From the NCBI RefSeq assembly GCF_900111985.1, contig NZ_FOKI01000027.1, forward strand, positions 1-48,044: a DNA stretch of 48,044 bases, in the 5' to 3' direction. How positions within the stretch are numbered: the first letter of the stretch is position 1; the number at the start of each line of letters is the position of its first letter. The position numbers were made by a program, and so were the translations under genes. Below the pieces are notes generated by a model, which saw only the letters and a list, made by a program, of their open reading frames with translations, searched no databases and was not told where the DNA came from. Of this stretch, positions 8,096 through 17,531 are shown in pieces. This stretch comes from Clostridium frigidicarnis (GTDB lineage Bacteria; Bacillota; Clostridia; Clostridiales; Clostridiaceae).

Positions 8096-8986
8096 ATGCT
8101 TAATTTAAAAGTAGATAATTTAAATTATAACTATGGTAAAGTACAAGCTCTTAAAGATGTTTCATTTCATGTAAATGAAGGACTAATAGGCGTTTTAGGA
8201 GCAAATGGTGCAGGTAAAACCACATTAATGAAGTTATTAACCACATTATTTTCAATACAAAGTGGAGAAATTTGCTTAAATGATTTAAATTATAAAAAAG
8301 ATTTAAATAAGGTTAGAAATAATATAGGATATTTACCTCAGAACTTTTCTACCTATGGAAATATAAAAGGAAGAGAATTTCTAGAAGTTATAGCAAATTT
8401 AAAGCTAGATTGTGATAAGAAAACTATAGACAATCATATAAATGAAATAGTTGAAAAGCTTAATATGAAGGAATATATAGATAGGAAATTTAAAGAGTAT
8501 TCAGGAGGGATGAAACAAAAATTAGGTTTTGCTCAAGTGTTAATTGGAGATCCAAGGTTAATAATAATTGATGAGCCAACAGTTGGATTAGACCCTGAAC
8601 AAAGAAATACCATTAGAGAGCTTTTCCCAGTAATAAGTAGAAATAGAATTGTACTAGCAACAACCCACATAGTTGAGGATATTGAATACTATTGTAATTA
8701 TTTATTGGTAATAAATCATGGAGAATTAATATACAAGGGAACAAAAGAAAATTTCATAAAAGAAGTAGACGGATTGTTATGGGAAGCAGATGTTGATACT
8801 GAAACTTTAATAAAGATAACAGAAAAGAACCTAGTTTTAACCACAATATATAATGAAAAAAGTTGTCATGTAAAATATGTAAGTAATAAGCCTTTAACAG
8901 ATAACTCAGTAAATGTTAAGGTAAATCTTCAGGATGCTTATATAATTCATAATAAAACCCATGTTAAGGCACATTCAAAAAAATAA
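8096..8986 (+). CDS. ABC transporter ATP-binding protein with a repeat-derived C-terminus
   Basis: A 296-aa ATPase with Walker A GANGAGKTT (35-43), signature YSGGMKQK, Walker B LIIIDEPTVGLDP and switch His in TTHIVED. It should energise the permeases on either side. The start is ATG behind AAAAGGAG, 19 bases after the upstream stop. The last six residues (KAHSKK) and the stop are read from the AGGCACATTCAAAAAAATAA end of a palindromic repeat inserted at 8967. The original C-terminus was therefore lost or replaced. The ATPase core is intact. Confidence 0.85.
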   Translation: MLNLKVDNLNYNYGKVQALKDVSFHVNEGLIGVLGANGAGKTTLMKLLTTLFSIQSGEICLNDLNYKKDLNKVRNNIGYLPQNFSTYGNIKGREFLEVIANLKLDCDKKTIDNHINEIVEKLNMKEYIDRKFKEYSGGMKQKLGFAQVLIGDPRLIIIDEPTVGLDPEQRNTIRELFPVISRNRIVLATTHIVEDIEYYCNYLLVINHGELIYKGTKENFIKEVDGLLWEADVDTETLIKITEKNLVLTTIYNEKSCHVKYVSNKPLTDNSVNVKVNLQDAYIIHNKTHVKAHSKK

Positions 8987-9023
8987 TAGACCAGTATGCT
9001 TGTTTATTTTCTTTCATGTGCCT
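8967..9023. repeat. Palindromic MITE-like repeat overlapping a gene end
   Basis: AGGCACATTC ... TTTCATGTGCCT. Its left end supplies the final codons and stop codon of the ABC ATPase. Confidence 0.9.
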
Positions 9024-9105
9024 AATTCAAATCACAAAAAAGGTTAGAAATGTTCATATAAAATATAGCACCTATTAATCTTTATATTTAATATGATAGC
9101 TATTA

Positions 9106-9173
9106 AGGTACATTCAAAAAATAATAAGTCAGTATTCTAGTATATTTGACTTTTAAATTTCTTTTATGTACCT
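9106..9173. repeat. Palindromic repeat with matched terminal changes
   Basis: The ends read AGGTACAT and ATGTACCT instead of AGGCACAT and ATGTGCCT. The C-to-T change at the left is matched by G-to-A at the right, so pairing is kept. It ends 25 bases before the start of the next permease. Confidence 0.85.
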
Positions 9174-9198
9174 AAATAAAATGAAAGGGATAAATTTT

Positions 9199-9939
9199 AT
9201 GATTAAGTTTTATTTAAAGATACAAAATAACATGATTACTAAAAATTTATTATATATAGTAACTTTGTTAGTATTAATTTTTAATGTTATAATACGAATT
9301 TTTCCAAGAAAGTTTATTAATATTTCCATTGAAGATAACAGTCTTAAAATAATTCCTTATAAATTATATACTTACTGTGATGTATATCTTTTAATATTGT
9401 TTATAATATTAATATTTTTCTTTTTAGGCACAGATTTTAAAAACAGTATGGAAGAAATGACTTTAGCTATAGGAGGAAGTAATACCAATAAATTTATGGC
9501 TAGAAAATTAATATCAATACTCTCTCTTTATGTTGTTTTATATTTAGTATCATTTGTTAATATATACACTCTACATATTAAATTAGCAAATCATAATAAT
9601 ATATTCGTTCCACTAAAAGAAATAATTTTTTATTCCATAACTACAAATATTTTTATCATATCTTTAAGTTTGTTTATATTGTTTTTATCAAGAGATATAG
9701 CAGTAAGTACAACTATAATTACATCCTATTACTTAATTGAAGAAGCTCTATGGAAATGTAAGGTAACACAGGGAAAAGGAATATTAGGTCATATTTATCA
9801 ATACTATGATTATGAAAGTGGGGAATTATTTAAAGTTAGAATTGTATATATTATAGTATCAATTATATTATTGTTTATAACATATAGAATGAATCGTCAT
9901 TCAAGGAGTAGGTTTTTTGCAAATCTGAATATTAAATAA
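9199..9939 (+). CDS. ABC-2 type permease, third component of the transporter
   Basis: A 246-aa membrane protein with about six hydrophobic segments and a cytosolic N-terminus (MIKFYLKIQNNM). The loop FLGTDFKNSMEEMTLAIGGS after the second segment resembles the coupling region of ABC-2 type permeases. ATG 9199 is chosen because AAAGGGA lies 8 bases before it; earlier in-frame ATGs lie inside or just after the palindromic repeat. It is separated from the ATPase by two repeats but is on the same strand and probably belongs to the same transporter. Substrate unknown. Confidence 0.7.
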   Translation: MIKFYLKIQNNMITKNLLYIVTLLVLIFNVIIRIFPRKFINISIEDNSLKIIPYKLYTYCDVYLLILFIILIFFFLGTDFKNSMEEMTLAIGGSNTNKFMARKLISILSLYVVLYLVSFVNIYTLHIKLANHNNIFVPLKEIIFYSITTNIFIISLSLFILFLSRDIAVSTTIITSYYLIEEALWKCKVTQGKGILGHIYQYYDYESGELFKVRIVYIIVSIILLFITYRMNRHSRSRFFANLNIK

Positions 9940-10005
9940 GTTAATCTAGGATTGTAGCAGCTTGTTAACCAATACATTGTAAGTAAATAGGGCTGTTACA
10001 GGTGG

Positions 10006-10348
10006 CAGCAATTAGATAAACAATTAAAAGAAATTGTCAAACATACAAATGTTTTTGCAAAATTATCCCCAAGTCAAAAGGCAAGAATAATTTCAGCATT
10101 AAAAGAAAATGGAAATGTAGTTGGATTTATGGGAGATGGAATTAATGATGCTCCTGCAATGAGAAAATGTAGTAGCATTTGCAATAGCACTGCTATATTT
10201 ACATTTTTGATGAGTAGTTGTAATGGTTCATGTACCATTGGTTTTCTTTATATATTTAATACCAATAATAATTGCTTATATGGCATTAGTTACCGTAGTT
10301 AAAAATTATATATACAAAAAATTAAGTTATCCTTATAATATAAATTAA
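10006..10348 (+). pseudogene. Remnant of a MgtA-type P-type ATPase
   Basis: A frame reads KHTNVFAKLSPSQKARIIS, then VVGFMGDGINDAPAMR, the hinge motif of P-type ATPases in the form seen in magnesium-translocating MgtA/MgtB. It then breaks. A second frame from about 10223 reads HVPLVFFIYLIPIIIAYMAL and ends YPYNIN, fitting the last membrane segment. The phosphorylation domain, nucleotide domain and several helices are missing, so this is a deleted, frameshifted relic. Confidence 0.8.
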
Positions 10349-10420
10349 AAAATAAAGAAGAGAAACTATATAAAAATAATTGATTTACCACTAGATTAGA
10401 CGTGTTTAACTAAACAAATA

Positions 10421-10466
10421 AAAAAGATTGAATTCTGTATTGTACAGAACTCAATCTTTTTTATTT
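10421..10466 (+). terminator. Terminator after the ATPase remnant
   Basis: AAAAAGATTGAATTCTGTA pairs with TACAGAACTCAATCTTTTT (one mismatch), followed by TTATTTT. The A-run on the other arm lets it work in both directions. Confidence 0.85.
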
Positions 10467-10716
10467 TGGTTTAATTGTTTATTATTATAATTTCTTAAGA
10501 TAACTAAGTTCAATCATAATATCAATGATCCTATAAATCAATTACAAACGTTTTTTACAATGAGTTAATATAGATGTTGTAATAATTTATATTCATAAAG
10601 TTGATAGAGGAATACTTGAATTGATTATAGATTTTTAATTACAACATATATATATTTAATGTTTCATTGTCATAGACTTAACTATAACATTAGGATAAGT
10701 CAATTATTTAATATCC

Positions 10717-11238
10717 TTAACACTTCATAATCTCTTCTTTTAAGAAGGTGTTAAAATCATCATAGTTCCTCTTTGATAAAATGATATTGTAGCCTAATAC
10801 TTTTAAATTATGTCCTTTATAACCTTTTCTATATGGAGGATGAACATGATCAAACTCTTGTAACCTAAACTCTAAATTAGAGTAAAACTTAAGTCTTTTA
10901 ATTGATATATCATCTACTGGAGGATCTATCTCCAAAATTATACACTTATTGTTTTTACAAAATTCCTTTAGTATTTTAGATCCATAATTTCTACCTCTTA
11001 GATCAGAAGATATAGCTAAATGCTCAATATATATATAATTGTCCCATTCCCAATAAAATAATATTCCTATTATAGACTCTTCTTCACACACAACTATACA
11101 ATGATATCTATAATCTTTTAAAATCTCTATTTGATCCTCTATTTTTCTTTGTTCAAATAAAGGAAAACTATTTATATATATTTTCCAAGCTTTACTCCAA
11201 CAAGTACTTTTCACATCATTCATTCGTATAAATTTCAT
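10717..11238 (-). CDS. GNAT family N-acetyltransferase
   Basis: A 173-aa cytosolic protein. The acetyl-CoA binding motif A is visible as LAISSDLRGRNYGSKIL (about residues 74-90), preceded by strand YIYIEH and followed by CIILEIDPP. The N-terminus (SKAWKIYINSFPLFEQRKIE) and the late HPPYRKGY segment match a GNAT subgroup common in Clostridia and Bacilli. It starts at ATG behind AGGAGGTAG. The substrate cannot be predicted. It is a single gene, transcribed toward the 10421 terminator. Confidence 0.8.
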   Translation of the reverse strand: MKFIRMNDVKSTCWSKAWKIYINSFPLFEQRKIEDQIEILKDYRYHCIVVCEEESIIGILFYWEWDNYIYIEHLAISSDLRGRNYGSKILKEFCKNNKCIILEIDPPVDDISIKRLKFYSNLEFRLQEFDHVHPPYRKGYKGHNLKVLGYNIILSKRNYDDFNTFLKEEIMKC

Positions 11239-11638
11239 ACTACCTCCTATATTTAAAACCTATAAAGTTTTCTCTAAAATTCATGAGTAATCTCATCTTT
11301 TCTTGCATTATAACATAAAGTTTTAGACATTTTAAATGCTTTAAATGCTGAGAAAAAAGTATTAATATTGGTAAAATTATAAAAGTATATATTTGGTTAA
11401 TATTATTTTTGTACTTAAATTATCATATAAAAGTATCTAAATATATGTTTTGAATTCTAAACCTGTAAAGTCAGTAATAAATTAAAAGTTGTGGTTAACT
11501 GCATACGTTTTAACATTATAAATTAGTAAGTTATAGATTTCAAATTACAAGTTTGGAAAGTTATAGGATGTTAAAGTGGCTATTATAGCATAAATTGGTG
11601 TTGTTCATTGAAAATATATACTTTTTTTATGGATATCT

Positions 11639-11693
11639 TGGTATAATTTAATGTATATATTATTGAAGGAATTTCAATATATACATTAAATTA
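11639..11693 (+). promoter_or_regulatory. Extended -10 promoter overlapping a 17-bp palindromic operator
   Basis: TGGTATAAT (extended -10, TATAAT at 11642-11647) runs into a perfect inverted repeat: TAATTTAATGTATATAT (11644-11660) and its complement at 11677-11693, spaced by 16 bases. A dimeric repressor bound here would block promoter opening. The transcript would begin inside the left arm, so a DNA operator is more likely than an RNA hairpin. Confidence 0.65.
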
Positions 11694-11721
11694 CTATGAC
11701 TATAGAAAGGTGTATTGCATT

Positions 11722-12732
11722 ATGAAATTAGAAAATAAGGAAGTAAAGGTAGAAAAGAAACGTTCTAAAAAATGTTTCATAGCTATGTTTCTATGTTTTG
11801 AAATTGTGTTTACAGTAATATCAGCACCTATCCTGATATTTTATGGACCATTTGATAATCTGAAGAAAACCGTTGTAGGTACTGCAATGGCAACATATAA
11901 ACATAAATATTTGGCCACCATGTTCTTATCTCAGGAAAACATAGACGAGATATTAAACAAAAATCAAAAAGGAACAGAAAATGTTGTTAAGGAGCAAAAT
12001 ATAGATGATATAGATATAAAAGAAACCACTAGCTCTGGAATTCAACTAGAAAAAATACAAGGTAATAGATTTAATGGGTACATGCTTATTGTAAAGAATT
12101 CCTTAAAGGTGAAAGTTGGATATAGCAGTAAGCTTAGAGTTCAGGGAGAAAAAACCACTGAAATAGCAGCATCTCTTAAGGCATTAGCTGCAATAAATGC
12201 TGGAGGATTTGAAGGTGGAATAAATACAGGAACAGGGGCAGTTCCATCTGGACTTCTTATGTCAAAGGGAAAGGTTGAATTTAAACCTGAATGGCTAGAA
12301 GATGATGAAAAATCTCCATCAATAATGGGTATTACAGAAAAAGGAGTTTTGGTAGTTGGAAGCTATAGCTTAAATGAATTAAAAGCAAAAGGTGTTACAG
12401 ATGCTGTTGCTTTTGGTCCAGTTTTAGTAGTGGATGGAGAACCTCAAATAAAGGATGATGGAAGTCAAGGATGTAATCCAAGAACTGCCATAGGACAAAG
12501 GAAAAATGGAGAAATGCTTTTACTGGTTATTGAATCAAAAAGCAGTGCCATTAGAGAAGGGGCATCAATTAAGGAAGTTCAAAACATTATGATGCAGTAT
12601 GGAGCACATAATGCTGTAAATCTGGATGGCGGAGCATCCACAGCTATGTATTACAAAGATGAACTTGTCAATGAGCCATCAAACCCATTAGGGGAAAGAA
12701 CAACAGCTTCAATTGTGTATGTTGAACCATAG
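11722..12732 (+). CDS. Phosphodiester glycosidase family protein (NAGPA-like), membrane-anchored
   Basis: A 336-aa protein. It has a basic N-terminus, one membrane segment (about residues 19-40), a linker, then an extracytoplasmic NAGPA/DUF2233-type domain from about 120. Characteristic elements are ALAAINAGGFEGG, NPRTAIGQ and the final NLDGGASTAMYY. The family includes N-acetylglucosamine-1-phosphodiester alpha-N-acetylglucosaminidase and bacterial proteins linked to exopolysaccharide or cell-wall metabolism. ATG 11722 is chosen because GAAAGGTG lies 9 bases ahead; a GTG at 11710 overlaps that site. It is first in a two-gene operon behind the palindromic operator. Confidence 0.85.
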   Translation: MKLENKEVKVEKKRSKKCFIAMFLCFEIVFTVISAPILIFYGPFDNLKKTVVGTAMATYKHKYLATMFLSQENIDEILNKNQKGTENVVKEQNIDDIDIKETTSSGIQLEKIQGNRFNGYMLIVKNSLKVKVGYSSKLRVQGEKTTEIAASLKALAAINAGGFEGGINTGTGAVPSGLLMSKGKVEFKPEWLEDDEKSPSIMGITEKGVLVVGSYSLNELKAKGVTDAVAFGPVLVVDGEPQIKDDGSQGCNPRTAIGQRKNGEMLLLVIESKSSAIREGASIKEVQNIMMQYGAHNAVNLDGGASTAMYYKDELVNEPSNPLGERTTASIVYVEP

Positions 12733-12745
12733 AGGAGAGTGGAAA

Positions 12746-13861
12746 ATGACTAAATTGAAATTACCTAAAATGAAATTAAAATTTGTTCTTATAGGGATTG
12801 CACTATCCCTAATAGTTCAATGTTCAATATATATGTATTTGGACAAGTATAGATATGCTGAAGAAGATACTTTTAAAATAGAAAAGATAGAAGTTGCAGA
12901 AGAAAAGGAAGAAAAAATAGATATACCAATACCTTCAGATGCAAAAGATGTACAACTATCTCATGATGGAAAGCATATGTCATATTTTATAGATAGTGAA
13001 TTTAAAATTGTAAATACTTTAACTGGAGATGTAACTTTTTCAGAAGATAAAGAGGGCAAATGTTTTTATAAGTGGGTTTCAGATAGTAATAGATTATTTA
13101 TAGCAGAGAAAGATAGTAGAAATCGTAAGATAGATTTTTTCTCATATGATGTTAAAAATAATAAAAAGAGTGAGGTAACCAATTCAGAAACTAATGAGCC
13201 AATATGTATAAATTTAAATGATAGAGAATCAAAGGTTAAGGATATTAAATTATCTACATTAACAAATGCAATTTATGTGGATGTTGAAGATAGCAATAAA
13301 AGAAACAGTGTATATCGTATAGATATAAATGTAAATCTAGATAGAATAAAGCTTAAAACTAGTTTAATAGGCAATATAAATGTTTTAAATAGAAATGATG
13401 TCCTTGTGTATGAAAATATAGCCAATGAAACCCCTATAGTTTATATTTTAGATAAGGAAGAGGATGAAATATCTAAGAAGATAATTATTAAAAATTTTGA
13501 AAACCCAAGGTTATTAAATGTAGATAATGATGACAATATATATATAGGAGAAAGACAAGACGATACAATAACTAAACTATTTATAACAACTAAGGATACT
13601 GAATCTAATAAAGGCACATATATTAAGTTAAAAGATCCAGTAGATTATAGAAATTTAATTATAACTAATGATGGGAAAATATATGTAAATAATACTGTAA
13701 ACAATACTCTAAGAGAAGAGACAAGTGGAAAAGAGATTAAGTATGAAGGAACTATAATTAAAATAAATAATGATGAATTAGTACTTAATAATGGTGGGAA
13801 TTTAGTAAAGCAAAGCATTAATGAATTATATGAAAGTCAAAAAGATACATTGAAGGAATAG
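12746..13861 (+). CDS. Membrane-anchored extracytoplasmic protein, possibly beta-propeller
   Basis: A 372-aa protein with an N-terminal anchor (FVLIGIALSLIVQCSIYMYL, about residues 14-33) and a long external part. It has repeated short beta motifs such as DVQLSHDGKHMSYFID, KCFYKWVSDSNRLFIAEK and NLIITNDGKIYVNN, similar to WD40-like or TolB-type propeller blades. There are no catalytic residues I can name. The ATG lies behind GAGGAGAG, 13 bases after the glycosidase stop, so the pair is co-transcribed and probably works together at the cell surface. Confidence 0.6.
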   Translation: MTKLKLPKMKLKFVLIGIALSLIVQCSIYMYLDKYRYAEEDTFKIEKIEVAEEKEEKIDIPIPSDAKDVQLSHDGKHMSYFIDSEFKIVNTLTGDVTFSEDKEGKCFYKWVSDSNRLFIAEKDSRNRKIDFFSYDVKNNKKSEVTNSETNEPICINLNDRESKVKDIKLSTLTNAIYVDVEDSNKRNSVYRIDINVNLDRIKLKTSLIGNINVLNRNDVLVYENIANETPIVYILDKEEDEISKKIIIKNFENPRLLNVDNDDNIYIGERQDDTITKLFITTKDTESNKGTYIKLKDPVDYRNLIITNDGKIYVNNTVNNTLREETSGKEIKYEGTIIKINNDELVLNNGGNLVKQSINELYESQKDTLKE

Positions 13862-14016
13862 AGAATTGTATTTATAATAAGTCAAACAAATTCTATAGAT
13901 ATCTTGGGGAGAAGTAGTTAAACAGATTGATAATCTGTTAAGGATATTATAGATTTGAAATATATAGATAACTTTGAGGAGCATTTTATATAGTTATAAG
14001 TTAAAAAGTTCATTTT

Positions 14017-14051
14017 AAAACCGTATTGGAGAATTCTGATACGGTTTTTTG
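14017..14051 (+). terminator. Terminator of the glycosidase operon
   Basis: A perfect 9-bp stem AAACCGTAT / ATACGGTTT with a 12-base loop, then TTTT. Confidence 0.85.
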
Positions 14052-14074
14052 TGTTTTATAGGCTATAAAATCTT

Positions 14075-14234
14075 AGGCACATTCAAAAAAATAACAAGTC
14101 AGTATGCTAGTCTATTTTGTGTCATACTGCGTTAGCGATATTAGTCCATAGCCTATGCTATGAACTAGTATCACTTCCTTGTCTGACACAAAATATACAT
14201 GGCATCTTTGACTTGTTATTTTCTTCATGTGCCT
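14075..14234. repeat. Palindromic MITE-like repeat, full-length form
   Basis: The longest copy at 160 bases: AGGCACATTC..AATAACAAGTCA at the left, TGACTTGTTATTTT..CATGTGCCT at the right. Between them are nested inverted segments (TTTTGTGTCA / TGACACAAAA, and CATAGC / GCTATG around the centre). Shorter copies look like internal deletions of this one. Confidence 0.9.
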
Positions 14235-14261
14235 TAAAAGGATAAAAATAAACCTAAAATT

Positions 14262-14295
14262 TAAATGTAACTTATTATGTATTTTGTTACATTTA
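14262..14295. repeat. Inverted repeat TAAATGTAAC / GTTACATTTA
   Basis: A perfect 10-bp pair with a 14-base spacer, followed about 80 bases on by a weaker TGTAAC...GTTAC pair. It lies about 370 bases before a tyrosine recombinase gene, so a recombinase binding site is conceivable but not shown. Confidence 0.4.
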
Positions 14296-14664
14296 AGAGG
14301 AAAATGGCAAAGTCCTTGAATAGGAAGGGGTTACCCTTAGTATTTCCACTTAAAATGATAAAATTTTAATAATAAATGTAACAAAACTATATCAATGTTA
14401 CGTAAAATGTAATAAAATAAAAATAGGGAAATTTCTTAAGAACAAGGCTTAATTAGTGACAAGTTGTTAGAAACAGAATAAAAATTGAAGTAAATTAATT
14501 ATAAGAGTGCTTAGCAAGCAATAAGTACATTAAATTGATAATTAAAAATAAAAAGTTGTAAAAAAATTACAAATCAAAATATAAGTGATTTTTTGAAAAA
14601 AGTTTTTGATTAATCATAGAAATGTACTATTGAAAATTTTTCGATAGCAAGGGAGGTCGTAAAA

Positions 14665-15210
14665 TTGAAGTATGTCCAACCCATAAGAGATATGGATAAA
14701 GTATATGAAATGAAAAATGAATTGTTAAAAAATGGATATAGAAATTATATGATATTTAACATGGGAATAAATACAGGATTAAGAATTTCAGATCTTTTAA
14801 GTTTAAGAGTTATTGATGTGAGAAATAAATCGCATTTAGTTATCAAAGAAAAGAAAACAGGTAAATCAAAAAGAATACTTATAAATTCAAATTTAAAAGG
14901 AGATATAGACAGATACATATACAATATGAGAGATATGGATTATTTGTTTAAAAGTCAAAAGGGAAATAATACACCCATAACAAGGGTACAAGCTTATAGG
15001 ATATTAAATAAAGCAGCAGAAAACATAGGGTTAGTTGAGGTTGGTACACATACATTAAGAAAGACTTTTGGATACTTTCATTATAATCAATATAAGGATG
15101 TAGCAATACTTCAGGATATATTTAATCATTCATCTCCAAGTATTACTTTAAGATATATAGGGATAACAGATGATATGAAAGACAAGACCATTGAGAATTT
15201 CTACTTGTAG
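14665..15210 (+). CDS. Minimal tyrosine recombinase (catalytic domain only)
   Basis: A 181-aa protein. All catalytic residues are in place: Arg40 (NTGLRISDLL), Lys64 (KEKKTGKSK), His129 and Arg132 (HTLRKTFGY), His155 (NHSSPS) and Tyr164 (TLRYIGI). The core-binding N-terminal domain of XerC/D-type enzymes is missing, giving about 180 aa instead of 290-300. Small integrases of this kind occur in Clostridia. A TTG start at 14665 is chosen because GGGAGGTCG lies just before it and no ATG in frame fits. It stands alone among repeats and ends at its own terminator. It may act on nearby palindromes. Confidence 0.8.
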   Translation: MKYVQPIRDMDKVYEMKNELLKNGYRNYMIFNMGINTGLRISDLLSLRVIDVRNKSHLVIKEKKTGKSKRILINSNLKGDIDRYIYNMRDMDYLFKSQKGNNTPITRVQAYRILNKAAENIGLVEVGTHTLRKTFGYFHYNQYKDVAILQDIFNHSSPSITLRYIGITDDMKDKTIENFYL

Positions 15211-15313
15211 TTGTAATAATGAATCTTAATTCAATAATGTGAATGTTATAACAGTTATCTAGGGGAGCAGCTTATTGGATATAATTTTAAGAATAAAGTT
15301 CTATATAAAAAAG

Positions 15314-15352
15314 AAAAAAGCTGAGGTTTCCTAGGCTCACAGCTTTTTTCAA
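15314..15352 (+). terminator. Terminator after the recombinase
   Basis: AAAAAAGCTG pairs with CAGCTTTTTT, with an inner GAG/CTC. Both arms carry A/T runs. Confidence 0.8.
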
Positions 15353-15359
15353 ATAGCGC

Positions 15360-16280
15360 TTAATCCAATTTATTATAAACTAATTATAGTATTTTACTTT
15401 AATTAAGTCAATAGTCAAGTAGATATACAATTAGATATAATATCTTATATCTAATTTTTTAGACATAGTGAAGGCTTAGATAAGGATACAAAGGATGATT
15501 ACTATAGGATAGTTGTATTATTTAGTGAAAAAGCAAAAATAACTATCTAATATAATAGTACAATTAAGATAGAGCTAATTGCATATATAATTAAGTAGCG
15601 AGCTTGTATAGTTTGATATTACATAGGGTAGAGTAAATTGAGGGTAAGAAAGATAAGTGGTAGTAGTAATTAACAGGGTATAAATGATGAGCATGAACAT
15701 GGAGTGGAAGATATGAGAGAGCACATATAATGTATACATATTAGGTTTGTTAATGAGAAGAACAAGTTATCAGGTAAAATTATATATAAAAGTATATAAT
15801 AAAATTGTTTTTTACATTATACAACTGAAATATGGTATCTTTAAATTAATGTTTGTTCTTTTATGGAGCCTTTAGGTGACCTATATCTCTTATATACTTG
15901 CAATTATTTCTAGTATACAGGGAAATAATTTATTTATCAAGAAATAAGACATTAAGAGATGATAAGTTATGATCTTATAGGATTAGATTAATTGATGTTT
16001 ACTTAGGAGTTTTAAAAGGATATATATTAAGAAGAGATTTTTTTGATAAGTTTTTAATGGGGTAGAGTTAGGATTTAAGAGTTTGCTAGGTAGAAGTGAT
16101 AACGATAATTTTAGATAGGGCGTTGAAGGTAGGAACTTTTTATATAAGATACATGACGCAACAATTGATTGTATCAGACTTATTTTAGGTTTACTTAATT
16201 AAGAAGTTGTATTAGATTTTTACGGTATAATAAGATTTAAGTTAAATGTATTTACAAGGAATTTAGAATTCTCAATAATT
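15360..16280. other. Gene-free region with decayed sequence
   Basis: About 900 bases with no acceptable frame; all candidate frames are broken by stops within 30 codons. The degenerate 33-bp motif at 15817 lies here. Mixed base composition between 15650 and 16160 suggests an old decayed gene, but I cannot name it. Confidence 0.4.
15817..15848 (+). repeat. 33-bp motif, degenerate copy
   Basis: TTATACAACTGAAATATGG then TATCTTTAAATTA; differs at a few positions from the four good copies. Confidence 0.55.
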
Positions 16281-16288
16281 TATACAAA

Positions 16289-16326
16289 AAAGCACTCTAA
16301 TTATTTAATCAATACTAGAGTGCTTT
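16289..16326 (-). terminator. Terminator of the truncated methyltransferase gene
   Basis: A perfect 11-bp stem AAAGCACTCTA / TAGAGTGCTTT. On the minus strand it is followed by TTTTTTG, so it ends the gene at 16394. Confidence 0.8.
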
Positions 16327-16393
16327 CTTAATGAATTTTTGTTTACAATAAAAAACTATAGTTATGCTATTTACTTAAATATAGTTTTTACTA

Positions 16394-16843
16394 TTATCTT
16401 TTAATATTTTTACATGCAATAATAAACCTATGCTCAAGACTTTCAATATATGTATTATTTTGAAACTCTTCATGTATTTTAAGCAATTCATCAAAACAAG
16501 TATCTACTGAAAACCCCGGAAATTCCCATTGAATAATTTTAGCAAAATATACAAGAGCTCCAATATCATAAAAGCGTAGGTATGTAAAATATTCATTTTT
16601 ATATAAAATCTCAAATGAATTTCTTTTAAGTTCATCTGATACATAATTAAAATTAATATATGAGTATTGGGAGGAAAAGTTTTTAATTAATCTTTTAGAA
16701 AGACTTTCATTATTTTTTCCACCTACTTGATGAGTAACAAATATATCATTAGGTTTTAGAATGCGTTTTACCTCGTATACATTATATACTTCATGCTTAT
16801 TTATAACCATATCAAAGTAGTTAATTCGCTTTGTTCTCATTGC
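16394..16843 (-). pseudogene. C-terminal part of a SAM methyltransferase
   Basis: 149 codons beginning MRTKRINYFDMVINKHEVYN match the second half of class I methyltransferases: FDMVINKHE then VYEVKRILKPNDIFVTHQVG, and later RFYDIGALVYFAKIIQWEFP and HRFIIACKN. The SAM-binding motif I (DxGxGxG) that should precede this is missing, and upstream sequence is non-coding. An AGGTGAA site precedes the internal ATG at 16843, so a short protein could still be made, but it could not bind SAM alone. I therefore call it a 5'-truncated relic. Confidence 0.7.
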
Positions 16844-16974
16844 GAGTTCACCTACTATCATAAATAGTACAAACTTATTATATCATTAAACTGATGATTT
16901 TAATTCTCCATCTAATATTCAGATGAGATTCTATATAGAAATATTAAGGTATAAAGGTTATATATATGAAACAA

Positions 16975-17007
16975 AAAATACAACTGAAATTTGGTATCTT
17001 TATATTA
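16975..17007 (+). repeat. 33-bp motif, copy A
   Basis: AAAATACAACTGAAATTTGG then TATCTTTATATTA. A GTAAACA-rich AT tract follows at about 17180-17300, with a strong terminator-like hairpin at 17371. Confidence 0.75.
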
Positions 17008-17099
17008 TAAATATTTATAATATATTTAGACAATAAAATTATTACAATATGTAAGTAAAAAATCAAATAAATTATAATAGAAATACAGTATATATTTCT

Positions 17100-17340
17100 A
17101 AATATATAAGAGTAAAAATATTATATATAAATGAGTGTGATAACTATATGATATATAAATAAAATTATAAATATTTATAATTTTATAAACGTAAACAGAA
17201 ACATAAATGTAAACATATATAATTACAAACAAGGTATAATAAAATTGCATTTATAAATAGAAATACAAATGTAAACACAATTATATTTGTAAACATTTTT
17301 GTGTATATAAATAATTATATACATAGTAAAGTATAAAAAT
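17100..17340. other. AT-rich tract with GTAAACA units
   Basis: Repeated AAACGTAAACA, AAATGTAAACA and TTTGTAAACA words in near-pure AT sequence. No gene. Similar tracts follow the other copies of the 33-bp motif. Confidence 0.6.
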
Positions 17341-17370
17341 ATTTATAATTTCTTCATTGAGTTTGTAGGA

Positions 17371-17440
17371 AGTTAGTTATAATCTTTTGCCACTTAAAAT
17401 GTGAGAATAGAAACAAATAAATTATAACTAACTTTTTTTT
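17371..17440 (+). terminator. Hairpin with large loop and T8
   Basis: A 13-bp stem AGTTAGTTATAAT / ATTATAACTAACT closes a 37-base loop and is followed by TTTTTTT. No gene precedes it, so it may be the 3' end of a small RNA made from the motif-A region. Confidence 0.65.
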
Positions 17441-17459
17441 ATTGTTTAATTGTGAAAGG

Positions 17460-17497
17460 AAAGTTCTGTATCAAAGTTTATTTTGATACAGAACTTT
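17460..17497. repeat. Perfect 16-bp inverted repeat
   Basis: AAAGTTCTGTATCAAA and its exact complement separated by GTTTAT. There is no T-run on either side, so it is not a standard terminator. Confidence 0.75.
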
Positions 17498-17531
17498 AAA
17501 CTATAATACAATTCTAACAATTCATCTAGTT

